Part shown: in pieces, positions 1 to 9,735 of the stretch
Position numbering within the stretch: the stretch's first letter is position 1
How the letters are laid out: every line of letters starts with the position of its first letter
DNA from: Henriciella algicola
GTDB taxonomy: Bacteria > Pseudomonadota > Alphaproteobacteria > Caulobacterales > Hyphomonadaceae
Assembly (NCBI RefSeq): GCF_003576245.1
Contig: NZ_QWGA01000006.1
Span: 213,081-277,080, forward strand
DNA length: 64,000 nucleotides
Direction: 5' to 3'
Made by a program: the position numbers and the translations under genes
Notes under the pieces: model-generated
Databases searched by the model: none
What the model saw: the letters and a program-made list of their open reading frames with translations, nothing else
What the model was told of the DNA's origin: nothing

Positions 1-1
1 T

Positions 2-667
2 GAAGGAAAGCCGCAGCAGGGCATCACTTTCCTTCTGCTGGACATGAACACACCCGGCATTCGCGTTGAGCCCATCATCACCATGGCTGGCGAGCATGAA
101 GTGAACCAGGTTTTCTTCGACGATGTGCGCGTGCCGAAATCAGGTCGTCTCGGCGAAGAGAATGATGGGTGGACTGTCGCAAAGTACCTGCTCGAGTTTG
201 AGCGCGGCGGCGGCTCATCAGCTGGCATCGAGGCGGCCCTCGAACGCGTCCGCATCATGGCTCATGCCGAAGCTGGTTCGGACGGGAAGCCGCTTGCAAG
301 CGATCCGGCTTTCAAGCGCCGCTTTTCTGATACCAAGATCGCTCTGGAAGCGATCACGGTAACCGAGCAGCGCGTGGCATCCGCCCTCGCAGGCGGCAAG
401 AATCCGGGCGCCGCGTCGTCGATGCTCAAAACGGCGCGGACCGAGATGATGCAACGGATCGATACGCTCGGCATCGAGGCAGCGGGACTCTACGGCAATG
501 TCGAGCAGATGGCCGCGCGCCAGCCGGGGTCGAATGTGGAACCTATTGGCCCTGAGCATAGCCTGACGGCCATGCCACGCTACCTCAACAACCGCGCTGC
601 TTCTATCTATGGCGGCTCAAACGAGGTTCAGCGGAACGTCATGGCCAAGCTGCTACTCGGCCTCTGA
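2..667 (+). CDS. acyl-CoA dehydrogenase, C-terminal part (5' end outside window)
   Basis: The reading frame is open from base 2 and ends at a TGA at 667; an internal ATG at 44 is not the start, because the codons before it (GITFLLLDM) already read as the family's conserved middle beta domain. Following this are VFFDDVRVP, the FAD-domain linker, and a C-terminal helical bundle ending in YGGSNEVQRNVMAKLLLGL, the usual acyl-CoA dehydrogenase ending that contacts FAD. The family oxidises acyl-CoA to trans-2-enoyl-CoA and passes electrons to ETF. The acyl chain it prefers cannot be told from this part. The ending RNVMAKLLLGL is typical of FadE-like proteins of alpha- and gammaproteobacteria. The family call is firm; the specificity is open. 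Confidence 0.93.
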   Translation, partial: EGKPQQGITFLLLDMNTPGIRVEPIITMAGEHEVNQVFFDDVRVPKSGRLGEENDGWTVAKYLLEFERGGGSSAGIEAALERVRIMAHAEAGSDGKPLASDPAFKRRFSDTKIALEAITVTEQRVASALAGGKNPGAASSMLKTARTEMMQRIDTLGIEAAGLYGNVEQMAARQPGSNVEPIGPEHSLTAMPRYLNNRAASIYGGSNEVQRNVMAKLLLGL

Positions 668-784
668 GACCCAATAAACATAGAGACCTGTCATTTCCGA
701 TAGCTTGTGCCGAGGCGCAGGTTTGAAGACTCTTGCCTAGCAAAATAATGGCCGGAAAAAAAATCCGGATCCAGGGAGGAAAAT

Positions 785-3424
785 TTGATCAAACAAGTAA
801 CTTTACGCCACACCCTCATCTCGAGCACAGCCATTGCGCTCGCGGCGGGACTGTCACCGGCCTTTGCTCAGGAAACGGCAAACGACGAAACCGTCGCCAC
901 GACGCAGCAGCCTGCACCAGAGGAATCGCAACGCCGGCTCACCTCGATCCAGGTGACGGCACAGCGCCGCGAAGAATCGGTCCTCGACGTTCCGATGTCG
1001 ATCCAGGCGTTTGGTGAAGACCAGATCGAAGACCTCCGCGTTGACAGCGTTGATGACCTGCAATCGGTTATCCCGAGCTTCTCGGTGTCGCAGTCCTATC
1101 AGGGCGTGCCGACCTACACGCTGCGTGGCATCGGCTTTAACACGATCAACGTGTCGGCGACCTCCACGGTCGGTACCTATGTTGACGAAGTCGCCTACCC
1201 GTTCCCGTTCATGAACTCCGGCCCTGTGTTCGATGTGAACCGCGTCGAAGTCCTGAAGGGGCCACAAGGCACCCTCTTCGGCCGCAACACGACGGCTGGT
1301 CTTATCAACGTCGTCACCAACAAGCCTTCCGATGAATTTGAAGCCTTCGCTGTGGCCGATGTCGGTAATTACGAAACCTTCAACTATGAGGGCATGATCA
1401 ACCTGCCGATCGCTGACACGCTCCAGTTCCGCCTGGCTGCCCGTCAGGAAACGAGCGATGAAGGTTGGCAGCGCTCCGACACGCGCCCGAACGAAGAGCG
1501 CGGCAAGATCGACAAGCTCGGCTTCCGTGCAGCCCTTGCCTGGCAGCCGACCAGCAATCTCGACGTCGACCTGTCCTGGAATGGCTGGACCAACAAGTCT
1601 GACACCATTGGCGGTCAGGCAATCGGCCTCACGCCAGCAACCAACCCGTTCAGCCCATTCGCTGGCGGTGGCGCAGGCGCAAACGCGGCCGGTGTCGTCG
1701 ACTATGTGATCAACAACAACCCGACTTCTGCCGAGCAGGCAGACTGGGCCCCGCTTGGCGCACGCGCTGGCAGCGAGTTCGGTATCGCAGGTTTCAGCGG
1801 ACCGCTTGAAGAAGACTCCACCTTCAATGCCTACAAGCTCGGCATCGACTGGAGCCTCGACAACGGCATGCGTATCGTGTCGCTGACGGGCTATAACGAG
1901 CTGGAACGTGAAGCGCTTCTGGATTGGTCCGGCGCACCTGCCGCCATCCTGCTGCAGGACATCGACGCTGAAATCGAGTCGTTCAGCCAGGAAATCCGCC
2001 TTGAGGGCTCCAACGGTATCGCAGACTGGATGGTCGGCGCTTACTACTCCAAGGATGAGATCACCGACTCCAACCAGACGCTGCTGCGTGACAATGCGAA
2101 CAGCAACTTCATCAGCGCTGTCGCAACCGGTCTTGCCTACGACACCGAGAACACGCTGCGCCTTCTCAACCCGGCCCTGATCCAGCTGCAGCAGGCAAAC
2201 CCTGCGGCCTACGCCGCGGCAATCGCCCAGCAGACAGCGTTCATCAATTCGCTGAATGTCGATCCTGAAACCGGCCTGCCTTACTCGCCGGCTGAGATCC
2301 TCGGCTCGTTCCAGAAGTATCAGGACATCGGCCAGTTTGAGTCGACCAGCGCCAGTATCTTCGCGAACGCCAACTGGCGCCTCACCCCTGAATGGGAACT
2401 GATCACCGGTATCCGCTATACCGAGGATGAGCAGGACTATATTGGCTGTTCGGCCGACATTGACGGTTCGATGCAGCCAAACGTGAACATCTTCAACCGC
2501 TTCTTCTTTGTCGGTTTCTATCCGGATGTGAACGTGCCGCCAGCGCCGCTGCTAGAGAATGGCTGTAACACCTACAGCAACATCCAGAACACGTTCGGCC
2601 CGGTCGACTCGAATGTGAAGGAAGACAATGTTTCCTGGCGCGTCGTGGCGAACTACACGCCAGAGCGTTTCGAAGACCTCCTGCTCTTCGCGTCGGTCTC
2701 AAAGGGCTACAAGTCGGCTGCAACGCCTGTGAACGCTGCTTCCAAGGCAGAGCAGAACTTCCCGGCCACGCAGGAAAGCCTTCTTGCCTATGAAGTTGGC
2801 ATGAAGGCTGGTCTTCTCGACGGCCGCATGCAGGCGAACGCTGCCCTGTTCTACTATGACTACACTGACAAGCAGGGCGCACAGTTCTTCCCGGATCCGA
2901 TCTACACGGCGCTCTCGCAGCTCCAGAACGCTCCGGAAGCTGAAGCCTACGGTCTTGACGCTGAGATCACCTGGCTGCTGACGGACAATCTGACGGCAAT
3001 CGGCGGCCTCACGCTGCTCAACACCGAGTATGGTAGCTTCGACACCTTCGATTTCGCTGGCCGCCCGACCAATGTTCAGGGCGACCCGTTCCTCTACAGC
3101 CCGGAAACGGCAGCAAGCCTGACCTTCCTCTATGATCGTCCGCTGAATGACAGCCTTGGCTTCTCGGCTGCACTTAACGGCCGCTGGCAAAGCGACTCCA
3201 CGGCAGGCGATCCGGACAATGAGCTGTACGACATCGACTCCTACGGCCTGCTCAACGGCTCGATCGCCCTCTACTCGATCAATGATGGCTGGGAAGTCTC
3301 GCTCTGGGGCAAAAACCTCACTGACGAGTATTACTGGCAGCAGATCACCTCGAACGCGAACGTGATCATGCGCTTTGCCGGTAAGCCGCGGACCTATGGC
3401 GCCAGTCTCTCTTACCGGTTCTAA
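785..3424 (+). CDS. TonB-dependent outer-membrane receptor (879 aa)
   Basis: The start is a TTG at 785, chosen because a GGAGGA ribosome site lies at 775-780 and a hydrophobic signal peptide ending near ALAAGLSPAFA follows directly. A plug domain begins with the motif SIQVTAQRREESVLDVPMSI (about residues 55-75), and the protein contains LKGPQGTLFGRNTTAGLINV, the plug core seen in receptors of the FecA/FyuA-like class. The rest is a 22-stranded barrel ending in the aromatic LSYRF. It would import a large or scarce substrate across the outer membrane using TonB energy. The substrate is unknown. It stands alone as a transcription unit, closed by a strong terminator, and downstream of the acyl-CoA dehydrogenase gene, which weakly suggests a lipid-like or aromatic substrate. 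Confidence 0.95.
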   Translation: MIKQVTLRHTLISSTAIALAAGLSPAFAQETANDETVATTQQPAPEESQRRLTSIQVTAQRREESVLDVPMSIQAFGEDQIEDLRVDSVDDLQSVIPSFSVSQSYQGVPTYTLRGIGFNTINVSATSTVGTYVDEVAYPFPFMNSGPVFDVNRVEVLKGPQGTLFGRNTTAGLINVVTNKPSDEFEAFAVADVGNYETFNYEGMINLPIADTLQFRLAARQETSDEGWQRSDTRPNEERGKIDKLGFRAALAWQPTSNLDVDLSWNGWTNKSDTIGGQAIGLTPATNPFSPFAGGGAGANAAGVVDYVINNNPTSAEQADWAPLGARAGSEFGIAGFSGPLEEDSTFNAYKLGIDWSLDNGMRIVSLTGYNELEREALLDWSGAPAAILLQDIDAEIESFSQEIRLEGSNGIADWMVGAYYSKDEITDSNQTLLRDNANSNFISAVATGLAYDTENTLRLLNPALIQLQQANPAAYAAAIAQQTAFINSLNVDPETGLPYSPAEILGSFQKYQDIGQFESTSASIFANANWRLTPEWELITGIRYTEDEQDYIGCSADIDGSMQPNVNIFNRFFFVGFYPDVNVPPAPLLENGCNTYSNIQNTFGPVDSNVKEDNVSWRVVANYTPERFEDLLLFASVSKGYKSAATPVNAASKAEQNFPATQESLLAYEVGMKAGLLDGRMQANAALFYYDYTDKQGAQFFPDPIYTALSQLQNAPEAEAYGLDAEITWLLTDNLTAIGGLTLLNTEYGSFDTFDFAGRPTNVQGDPFLYSPETAASLTFLYDRPLNDSLGFSAALNGRWQSDSTAGDPDNELYDIDSYGLLNGSIALYSINDGWEVSLWGKNLTDEYYWQQITSNANVIMRFAGKPRTYGASLSYRF

Positions 3425-3455
3425 GCCGGAAGAGGACCACCTCGTGACAAATGAG

Positions 3456-3487
3456 AAGTGCCGACCCAAACGGGTCGGCACTTTTTT
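3456..3487 (+). terminator. Rho-independent terminator of the first receptor gene
   Basis: A perfect 12-bp stem (3456-3467 with 3472-3483), a 4-base AAAC loop and a run of T follow the receptor stop codon by 32 bases. Confidence 0.9.
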
Positions 3488-3532
3488 GTTGTCGGTTGGA
3501 ATGACACGTTGAAGGCGCACCGCCTTCAGCGC

Positions 3533-3781
3533 TTAGTGCTTGGTTTTCTCGGTAATTTCGTCAGCGCGTACACGCACCGTCATGCTGGCGCGGATCGAGT
3601 CGCTCATTTCGGACGCGGCTTCCTCAATCGCGTCTGCCTCACAGGCGTTCGCCAGCAGCACGAGCGCTTCGCTCAACAGCATCATGGACGTTGCACGCTC
3701 TCGTTCCGAGCTTGGCAGATCGACCCGATGGTCCTCAATGTTAAGCAGGACGGTATCCCCATCCAGAATACTCAGTTTCAT
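3533..3781 (-). CDS. small hypothetical protein (82 aa)
   Basis: I do not recognise this family. The start at 3781 (MKLSILDGDT) is preferred over an upstream ATG at 3820 because a GGGGGA ribosome site lies just before it. The protein is acidic in its first half (LNIEDHRVDLPSSERERA), mostly helical by composition, has no signal peptide or membrane segment, and ends in a basic tail. Two cysteine-poor helices with Leu/Ala spacing might pack as a dimer. It lies between the terminator of the receptor gene and the end of the MFS gene and is the last gene on the minus strand of that run, 97 bases beyond the MFS stop, so it may be co-transcribed. It could also be an independent short unit. Confidence 0.55.
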   Translation of the reverse strand: MKLSILDGDTVLLNIEDHRVDLPSSERERATSMMLLSEALVLLANACEADAIEEAASEMSDSIRASMTVRVRADEITEKTKH

Positions 3782-3878
3782 AAAATCCCCCAGTGTCCCC
3801 GCGATTACGCTAATCAGCACGATCAGAGGTTGTCCAGCCCTCTTCGCCTGTAGCGCGAACAGGTTCGTGTGCGGAGGG

Positions 3879-5183
3879 TCAGGCGTCGATACTTGCCTTC
3901 ATGGCGCGCGCTGCATCATCGCGGTAGTAGCGCGCCGCCAAGACCAGGCAGACGATACTGGCTGCATTGAAACCCAGAATGACCTTCAGCGCATCTGCAA
4001 GTGGGCTCGCATGACCGGCCGCCGCGAAATAATCGCTGATTGTGCCCGCGATGAGCGGTCCCCCGCCGATGCCAATAAGGGTCAGGCAGAACAGGGTGAA
4101 GGCGGCGCCGACCGAGCGCATCCTGACCCGAACCAGCTCCTGCGTCGCTGTATAGGCGATGGAAGCGTAGATTAGACCAACAAAACTCGGAACGATGTTC
4201 CAGACATAGGCCATCTCAACCGTCCGCGCGCTTAGGAACATCCAGGCAAATGGCAGCGCTATGGCGCTGGTCGCGGCAATGATCCACGGGCGCCAACGCA
4301 AATCCCTGGTTGAGAGCCGATCACAGGTCGCGCCAAGGATCATGGCCCCTGCCCCGCCGACGCCGCCGATGAGAAGCCCGAGCGGCAAGGAAACATCCTG
4401 TGGCTGCAGATCAAATGTGCGTTGCAGATAGCTTGAGGTGAAGGCGACGAAGGCGTTGGCCGAAATACAGATGAGAAGACAGCCAAGCAGGATGAGCATG
4501 TAGCTCCGCTGGCTCAGCATGAACTTCATGGTCTCGCCAAAGCCCGGCGCGTCCTCAGTCGGCTGGCTCGCGTCAGAGAAACCGCGCACCGGCTCCTTCA
4601 CGGTGAAACGGACCAGCAGGGCGAGGACAAGCCCCGGAATACCGGCAGCGAAGAAAGCCGCACGCCATCCGAAATGTGCGTAGACATAGGCGCCGAGGAT
4701 GTAGCCGATCATGATCCCGAAGCCGATGCCGCAGGTATAGACGCCAAGCGCAAAGGCCCGCTGCTGGGGCGGATAGAGGTCTGCGATCATGCTGGTCGCG
4801 GGCGGCGTGCCACCGGACTCGCCAATGCCCACGCCCATGCGAGCAAGGAAGAGATGCCAGAAGTTCTGCGCGAAGCCCGACAGCGCCGTCATGCCGGACC
4901 AGATGGTGAGCGCGAGCGCGATGATATTGCGCCGGTTTCCCCGGTCCGCCCACATGGCGACCGGAATACCCAGCGTGGCGTACAGCGCGGCGAAGGCGAG
5001 CCCCGTCAGCCAGCCAATCTGCCCGTCGGAGAAGCCGAACTCTGCCTTGATCGGTTCAATGACGGTGATGAGAATCTGCCGGTCGACATGGTTGAACGTG
5101 TAGACAAGGGTCAGGACAGCAAGCACCCAGGCGCGCCCGGGGACTGATCTGGTGCTCGGGGCGGCTGCTTGCTGGCTCATCAC
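3879..5183 (-). CDS. MFS carrier, spinster-like (434 aa)
   Basis: Twelve hydrophobic segments span the protein. The first loop carries the MFS signature around ADRGNRRNI (about residues 80-90), and helix 1 contains YTFNHVDRQI, the pattern of the spinster-like branch often annotated as aromatic-acid or sialate-type carriers. It should be an inner-membrane secondary transporter driven by protons. It starts with ATG at 5183 inside the end of the hydrolase gene (4-base overlap), so the two are translationally coupled and probably act on the same compound: the receptor brings it through the outer membrane, the hydrolase cleaves it, and the carrier moves it or a product across the inner membrane. 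The substrate cannot be read from the sequence. Confidence 0.88.
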   Translation of the reverse strand: MMSQQAAAPSTRSVPGRAWVLAVLTLVYTFNHVDRQILITVIEPIKAEFGFSDGQIGWLTGLAFAALYATLGIPVAMWADRGNRRNIIALALTIWSGMTALSGFAQNFWHLFLARMGVGIGESGGTPPATSMIADLYPPQQRAFALGVYTCGIGFGIMIGYILGAYVYAHFGWRAAFFAAGIPGLVLALLVRFTVKEPVRGFSDASQPTEDAPGFGETMKFMLSQRSYMLILLGCLLICISANAFVAFTSSYLQRTFDLQPQDVSLPLGLLIGGVGGAGAMILGATCDRLSTRDLRWRPWIIAATSAIALPFAWMFLSARTVEMAYVWNIVPSFVGLIYASIAYTATQELVRVRMRSVGAAFTLFCLTLIGIGGGPLIAGTISDYFAAAGHASPLADALKVILGFNAASIVCLVLAARYYRDDAARAMKASIDA

Positions 5184-6040
5184 TTGGTCTCCAGTCGCTG
5201 AAGGAATGTCGAAATGGCGCGGATGGCGGCGGGCTCATTAAGCAGAGGTGCGTGGCCACGATCCGGAATGGTTACCAGCTCACTGTCTGGATGCCGGCGC
5301 GCCATCCGTTTAGCGGTCGATGTCGTCAGGATGTCAGACATCTCGCCGCGCAGGATCAGAAGCGGGATGGATTTCAGTGACCCAAACAAACGCCACATCG
5401 CAAATCTGGTCATCAGCCCCGCCTTCGCCTCACCGAGGGAGCGCGTGATTTCGGGGTCGTAGTCTGCGCGCACAGAGCCGTCTAGCTCCTCACGCCATGT
5501 CCGCTTTGCAAATGCCATCCAGTCATCATCGCCAAAGCCCGGAAAGGCGTCGGCCTGCGCGGCTTTCACCTTCCCGGCCGCTGCTTGCCATGTCGGGGCC
5601 GGCTTGGGGTTCTTCGAATAGACAGCAATACGCGCAAGGCCTGCCGGGTTCACCACGGGGCCGACATCGTTAAGGACCATGCCGCTGATCCGCTCTGGCG
5701 CAACCTTTGCCATGATCATGGCCATGAGGCCGCCCATGGAGGTTCCGATCAACGCCATGCGGGAGAGCCGAAGCTGGTCAGCGAGCGCGAACATATCCTG
5801 CGCATAGATTTGCGGCGAATAGGTTTCAGGCTTGCTCGACCAGTCCGACTGGCCGCGCCCGCGAACATCGACCGCGATAAAACGGTATTGAGGCCCAAGC
5901 CGCTCAATCATCGGCTCGAAGTCCTTATGGTTGCGCGTCAGCCCGTGCATACAGAGCACGCTGAGCGGAGCATCTTCCGGACCATAGGATTTCGCAAACA
6001 GGTCGAGACCGTCGGCGGACGTGTAGTGAATATCGCTCAA
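5180..6040 (-). CDS. alpha/beta hydrolase (286 aa)
   Basis: This is a cytoplasmic alpha/beta-hydrolase-fold protein without signal peptide. Visible are the oxyanion region CMHGLTRNHKDF (about residues 30-42), the nucleophile elbow GTSMGG (Ser near residue 99), and the late catalytic His in PDRGHAPLLNEP. The DVRGRGQSD motif after strand 4 is typical of ester, lactone or C-C bond hydrolases of this size. It lies between the TonB receptor gene (upstream) and the MFS gene (downstream, overlapping by 4 bases), all on the minus strand, and is therefore likely to hydrolyse the imported compound. A hairpin lies between it and the receptor gene and probably lowers its transcription relative to the receptor. 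The reaction is not assignable more closely. Confidence 0.9.
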   Translation of the reverse strand: MSDIHYTSADGLDLFAKSYGPEDAPLSVLCMHGLTRNHKDFEPMIERLGPQYRFIAVDVRGRGQSDWSSKPETYSPQIYAQDMFALADQLRLSRMALIGTSMGGLMAMIMAKVAPERISGMVLNDVGPVVNPAGLARIAVYSKNPKPAPTWQAAAGKVKAAQADAFPGFGDDDWMAFAKRTWREELDGSVRADYDPEITRSLGEAKAGLMTRFAMWRLFGSLKSIPLLILRGEMSDILTTSTAKRMARRHPDSELVTIPDRGHAPLLNEPAAIRAISTFLQRLETK

Positions 6041-6052
6041 AGCAGGCCCCTG

Positions 6053-6100
6053 CCGTAAAAATCAGGGTGCGGCCGGCACGAACTGGCGCCCGCCGCACCC
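6053..6100 (-). terminator. hairpin with T run between receptor and hydrolase genes
   Basis: On the minus strand a 9-bp stem (6092-6100 with 6065-6073) is followed by TGATTTTTAC, just after the receptor stop at 6120. It may end most receptor transcripts or act as a partial terminator within the operon. Confidence 0.6.
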
Positions 6101-6119
6101 CTTGGGAGGAGAGATCTGA

Positions 6120-8474
6120 CTAGAACCGGTAGTCGATACCGGCGGTCACCGTGCGCGGATCGCCGTAGAAGGCTGTCAGCGTGCCTTCGAGACCGAGCGT
6201 TGGCGTGAACGTCCCGTTCGGGTTCACCGTCACGAAGTTATAGCCCGCGACGATGTACTCTTCGTCGGTGAGGTTCTTGCCGGTCAGGCTGAAGCCCCAG
6301 CGGCCGTCCTCGGTTTCCCAGCGAATGCTGGCATCCCACAGTGTGAACGCTTCCTGGTCGAGGAACGGGTTCGGCACTTCGAACTGGCTGGACTCACCGC
6401 GATAGGAAAGCTGCGTGTTGAGAAGCAGATTGCCCCCAGCGAATGGCGTGTCATAGGAAATCCGGCCGTTTGCAGTCCATTCTGGCGTATTCTGGATCAC
6501 GCGCTGGTCGGAGACATCATTGCCGAATGCATCGATGAACTCGTCATACTGTGCATCCAGATAGCCGACAGACCAGCCTAGGTTCAGGAGGTCGCCTGCA
6601 CGGGCCATGTCCTCGGCAAGCGTTGCCGTGCCTTCGAACTCGACGCCCCAAATCGTGGCGGCGCCAGCATTCGTGGTCACACCCGAGAAGGAGTCGTTGA
6701 CGCCGTCGCCATCGGTATCGACACCGATGGAGCCCGGCACCTGCACGTCCTTATAGTCGGAGTAGAAACCGGCCAGGCTGTAATTGACGCGGCCGCCAAG
6801 CTGGCTTGCCTTGTAACCGACCTCGTAGGAATCGACCTCTTCCGGATCGAACTGCATGAAGGTGTAAATCTCGTCCGAAGAAACCACCCCGTCCTGATTG
6901 AGGTCCGGTGCTGCCGTCGTCTGGCCGCGCGGGTCGAAGGAGCCACCTTTGAAGCCCTGCGAGTAGGTCGCGTACAGGTTGGATTCTGGCGTAATCGCAT
7001 AGCTAAGCGATACGCGCGGGCTGAAATCATCGAAGGTCGCTTCACCTTCAAAGTTCGACGTGGTCGCGATTGGAATGCCAGCACCACCGAAGAACTCAGA
7101 GAACCCACCGATATATGTACGACGTTGCACAATCGAGGAACGCGTATCTTCGGTGTAGCGACCACCGAGCGAGAGCGACCAGCGATCTGTCAGATCATAG
7201 GTGAAGTCACCAAAGATCGACCAGGTCTCCGTGCCTACATCACCGAAAGTCTGCGCATTCAGACCCGGCAGGCTCAGCAGATCACCCGTCGTCGCCAACA
7301 GGACGTCAAACACGGTCGAGGCGTTCGCATCGAGATAGTAGACGCCGATAAGGCCGTTCAGGCGGTCGCCTGAATAGAGGAACTGAAGCTCTTCGGAGAA
7401 CTGATCGTTCTCATAGATCGCCGGGACGTCGACATCGGCTTCTGGCAGCGAGTCGAAGTCGATCGGCGAGGTACTTTCATCCTCGCGGTAAGCCAGGATA
7501 TTCTTGATCGTCCAGTTGTCGTTGAGTTCCCATTCTGCAATGAGCGACCCACCATAGGCCTCGACGCGCTGGTCAACTGCGTTCAGGCCAGCGCGCGTGT
7601 CATACACGTCGCCAAGCACCGGATAGGTGAAAGGCGGGAACTGGTCCGGGATCAGACGGTGGCCCTGACGGGCGTTGGACTTGTCCAGCGAATAGTCCGC
7701 GGCAGCGCGAACCTGGAAGTTGTCCGCAAGGTCGAGCTCGGCTGAAACACGCGCACCGAAGAGCTCCTTGTTATAGTTCTCTTCGCCGGTGATCCGGTTT
7801 TCACCGAAGCCGTCGCGGTTGAAGCTCGCAACAGCTGCGCCGACACGGAAAGTGTCCGTCACTGGCAGCGATGTGGTCAGGACGCCATCAAGCTGGCTGT
7901 AGCTACCGACTTTGACATTGGCTTCAAAGGTCGGCTCATCCGAAAGACCGCGCGTGACATATTTGATCGCGCCGCCAATCGTGTTGCGACCATAGAGCGT
8001 GCCTTGTGGGCCACGCAGGACTTCGACGCGCTCAACGTCATAGACATCAAGCACAGCGCCCTGCGGACGGTTGAGGTAGACGTCATCGACATAGATGCCG
8101 ACGCCAGCCTCAAAGCCTGCGACTGGGTCCTGCTGGCCAACGCCGCGGATAAAGGCCGAGAGCGTGGTGTTCGTGCCGCGGGACACTTCCAGCGTCACGT
8201 TCGGCGAGATTTTCGCGACTTCTGTCAGGTCAGCCACGCCGAGGTCTGCCAGAAGCTCGCCATCGAAAGCTGAAACGGACAGCGGAACGTCGACAAGGCT
8301 CTGCTCACGGCGCTGGGCGGTGACAGTCACCGTGTTGAAGCGGCGCTGGTCCTGAGCCTCTTCGGCTGTATCGCCAGCGACAGTATCGTTCTGGGCACTA
8401 GCAGCCATGCCGGCAGTCAAAGCAATGACCGAGACGAGCGCCAGGCGAGCGGAATGCGGGGTACAAAGTTTCAT
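6120..8474 (-). CDS. TonB-dependent outer-membrane receptor (784 aa)
   Basis: The protein has a signal peptide (about residues 1-27, ending MAASA), a plug domain starting with VTVTAQRREQSLVDVPLSV, the conserved VEVLRGPQGTLYGRNTIGGA core, and a barrel that ends in VTAGIDYRF. Length and motifs match the large class of receptors common in Caulobacterales and sphingomonads. It is followed on the minus strand by the hydrolase and MFS genes and preceded by the AraC-type regulator gene in the same orientation, 115 bases upstream. The four genes look like one catabolic unit. It shares the plug style of the receptor at 785-3424 but not its substrate region, so the two are separate receptors, not a duplicated gene. 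Confidence 0.95.
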   Translation of the reverse strand: MKLCTPHSARLALVSVIALTAGMAASAQNDTVAGDTAEEAQDQRRFNTVTVTAQRREQSLVDVPLSVSAFDGELLADLGVADLTEVAKISPNVTLEVSRGTNTTLSAFIRGVGQQDPVAGFEAGVGIYVDDVYLNRPQGAVLDVYDVERVEVLRGPQGTLYGRNTIGGAIKYVTRGLSDEPTFEANVKVGSYSQLDGVLTTSLPVTDTFRVGAAVASFNRDGFGENRITGEENYNKELFGARVSAELDLADNFQVRAAADYSLDKSNARQGHRLIPDQFPPFTYPVLGDVYDTRAGLNAVDQRVEAYGGSLIAEWELNDNWTIKNILAYREDESTSPIDFDSLPEADVDVPAIYENDQFSEELQFLYSGDRLNGLIGVYYLDANASTVFDVLLATTGDLLSLPGLNAQTFGDVGTETWSIFGDFTYDLTDRWSLSLGGRYTEDTRSSIVQRRTYIGGFSEFFGGAGIPIATTSNFEGEATFDDFSPRVSLSYAITPESNLYATYSQGFKGGSFDPRGQTTAAPDLNQDGVVSSDEIYTFMQFDPEEVDSYEVGYKASQLGGRVNYSLAGFYSDYKDVQVPGSIGVDTDGDGVNDSFSGVTTNAGAATIWGVEFEGTATLAEDMARAGDLLNLGWSVGYLDAQYDEFIDAFGNDVSDQRVIQNTPEWTANGRISYDTPFAGGNLLLNTQLSYRGESSQFEVPNPFLDQEAFTLWDASIRWETEDGRWGFSLTGKNLTDEEYIVAGYNFVTVNPNGTFTPTLGLEGTLTAFYGDPRTVTAGIDYRF

Positions 8475-8589
8475 GATATCCTCCCTTCATGCATCTTCGC
8501 GCATTGCAGGCAGGTGTCTCATCTTGCCGGTTCGCCGCCATGACACTTATCGTCAAGGCCAGTGAACACTTTCGCTCAAGCAGATAGGT

Positions 8590-9603
8590 TCAGGACTGGA
8601 AATCCTGCGCGAACGCGGCGGGCGTTTTCCCCTTCCAGCGCTTGAAGGCGCGGTTGAAAGCGCGGATGTCGGAATAGTCCAGTGCCTCGGTCGCCTGTGC
8701 CACGGAAGCACCGCGTTTCAGCATGCCTTCCGCGCGCAGGAGGCGCGTCTCAAGCAGGAGATCGCGGAATTGCACGCCCTCTTCTGACAGGCGCCGGCGC
8801 AGTGTTGCGACGCTGATATCCAGCTTTCGCGCCACGTCTGACTGGCGCGAAAGGCCATCCTCCAAGAGGTCGCGGGTGCGCGCCGCAATGCTGCGCTCTC
8901 CGTCAATCGCATCACGCGTATCGAGGTGGCTGATGACGCGTGAGAACAGCCCGTCCGTACTCATATCGACGGCTTCGCGGATCTGGAGCGGTGCGCAGGC
9001 AAGGTCGAAATCGTAGATGAGCTCATAGGCTGGCGCGCCATATTCGAGCGGGACCGACCAGAATGCGTTTTGCGGCCGACGCGTCTCGCCGCGCCGCCGC
9101 TTGAGCTTGATCCGCCGCAGCGCTGCACTCGCCGCCCCTTCGGTCAGACTATCGAGCAGGCAGTGGATCTTGATCGTCAGGCAGTCGCCGACCAGCTCAA
9201 CGAAGTCGGTATTCTCACGTGAGCGATACGGAAAATGGCTGTCATCAATGATCAGCGCCAGCCTGCTGTCGCCGAACCTGACCGAGTTATAGGTATCGCC
9301 ATGCATCATGTTCATATGCTCGGCGAGGATCTCGATCGTCGCCATCAGCGAGGTGGCATTCTGCATTTGAGCGATGAGAAACTGACCCGTCTTGAAGGTC
9401 AGCTTCCGGCTGGAGATGACAGCCGTGAGGTCGTCAGACGCGAGCGCCAGCGATCTCTGGATGCGGAAATAGTCAGCGATCTCGATCCTGGCGTCGCCGC
9501 CCTCGTCTGAGCGCTGTATGAAAGGCGCAAGATCGACGCCATGCTCAACCGCTGCATCAACGAGCGGCTGGATATCCCCGATCTCTACAAATGCTCTGGA
9601 CAT
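8590..9603 (-). CDS. AraC-family transcription regulator (337 aa)
   Basis: The C-terminal third contains the double helix-turn-helix of AraC proteins (about residues 235-335: QSDVARKLDISVATLRRRL and the second motif around SDIRAFNRAFKRWKGKTPAAF). The N-terminal two thirds match the arabinose-binding-like domain of the OruR/ArgR-type branch (DLAPFIQRSDEGG near the start; about residues 15-190). Such proteins usually activate a neighbouring operon on binding a small molecule. It lies directly upstream of the receptor-hydrolase-MFS genes in the same orientation, making it the obvious regulator for them. The ligand is unknown; the fold is clear. Confidence 0.9.
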   Translation of the reverse strand: MSRAFVEIGDIQPLVDAAVEHGVDLAPFIQRSDEGGDARIEIADYFRIQRSLALASDDLTAVISSRKLTFKTGQFLIAQMQNATSLMATIEILAEHMNMMHGDTYNSVRFGDSRLALIIDDSHFPYRSRENTDFVELVGDCLTIKIHCLLDSLTEGAASAALRRIKLKRRRGETRRPQNAFWSVPLEYGAPAYELIYDFDLACAPLQIREAVDMSTDGLFSRVISHLDTRDAIDGERSIAARTRDLLEDGLSRQSDVARKLDISVATLRRRLSEEGVQFRDLLLETRLLRAEGMLKRGASVAQATEALDYSDIRAFNRAFKRWKGKTPAAFAQDFQS

Positions 9604-9735
9604 CGGCCTGCGTATACTCTGACGAAACTGTACAGCGATCCGCGAAAGCGGGTCTCACGAAAGTATACCACAATTCACGCCGGGCCTATGCCCCTGCGTA
9701 AGCAGCTGAATTATCATGGAAAACAAACCCGAAAA

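Noticed and set aside
2699..3520. 273-codon minus-strand frame under the end of the first receptor gene
   Set aside because: It runs through the receptor's terminator and has no motif.
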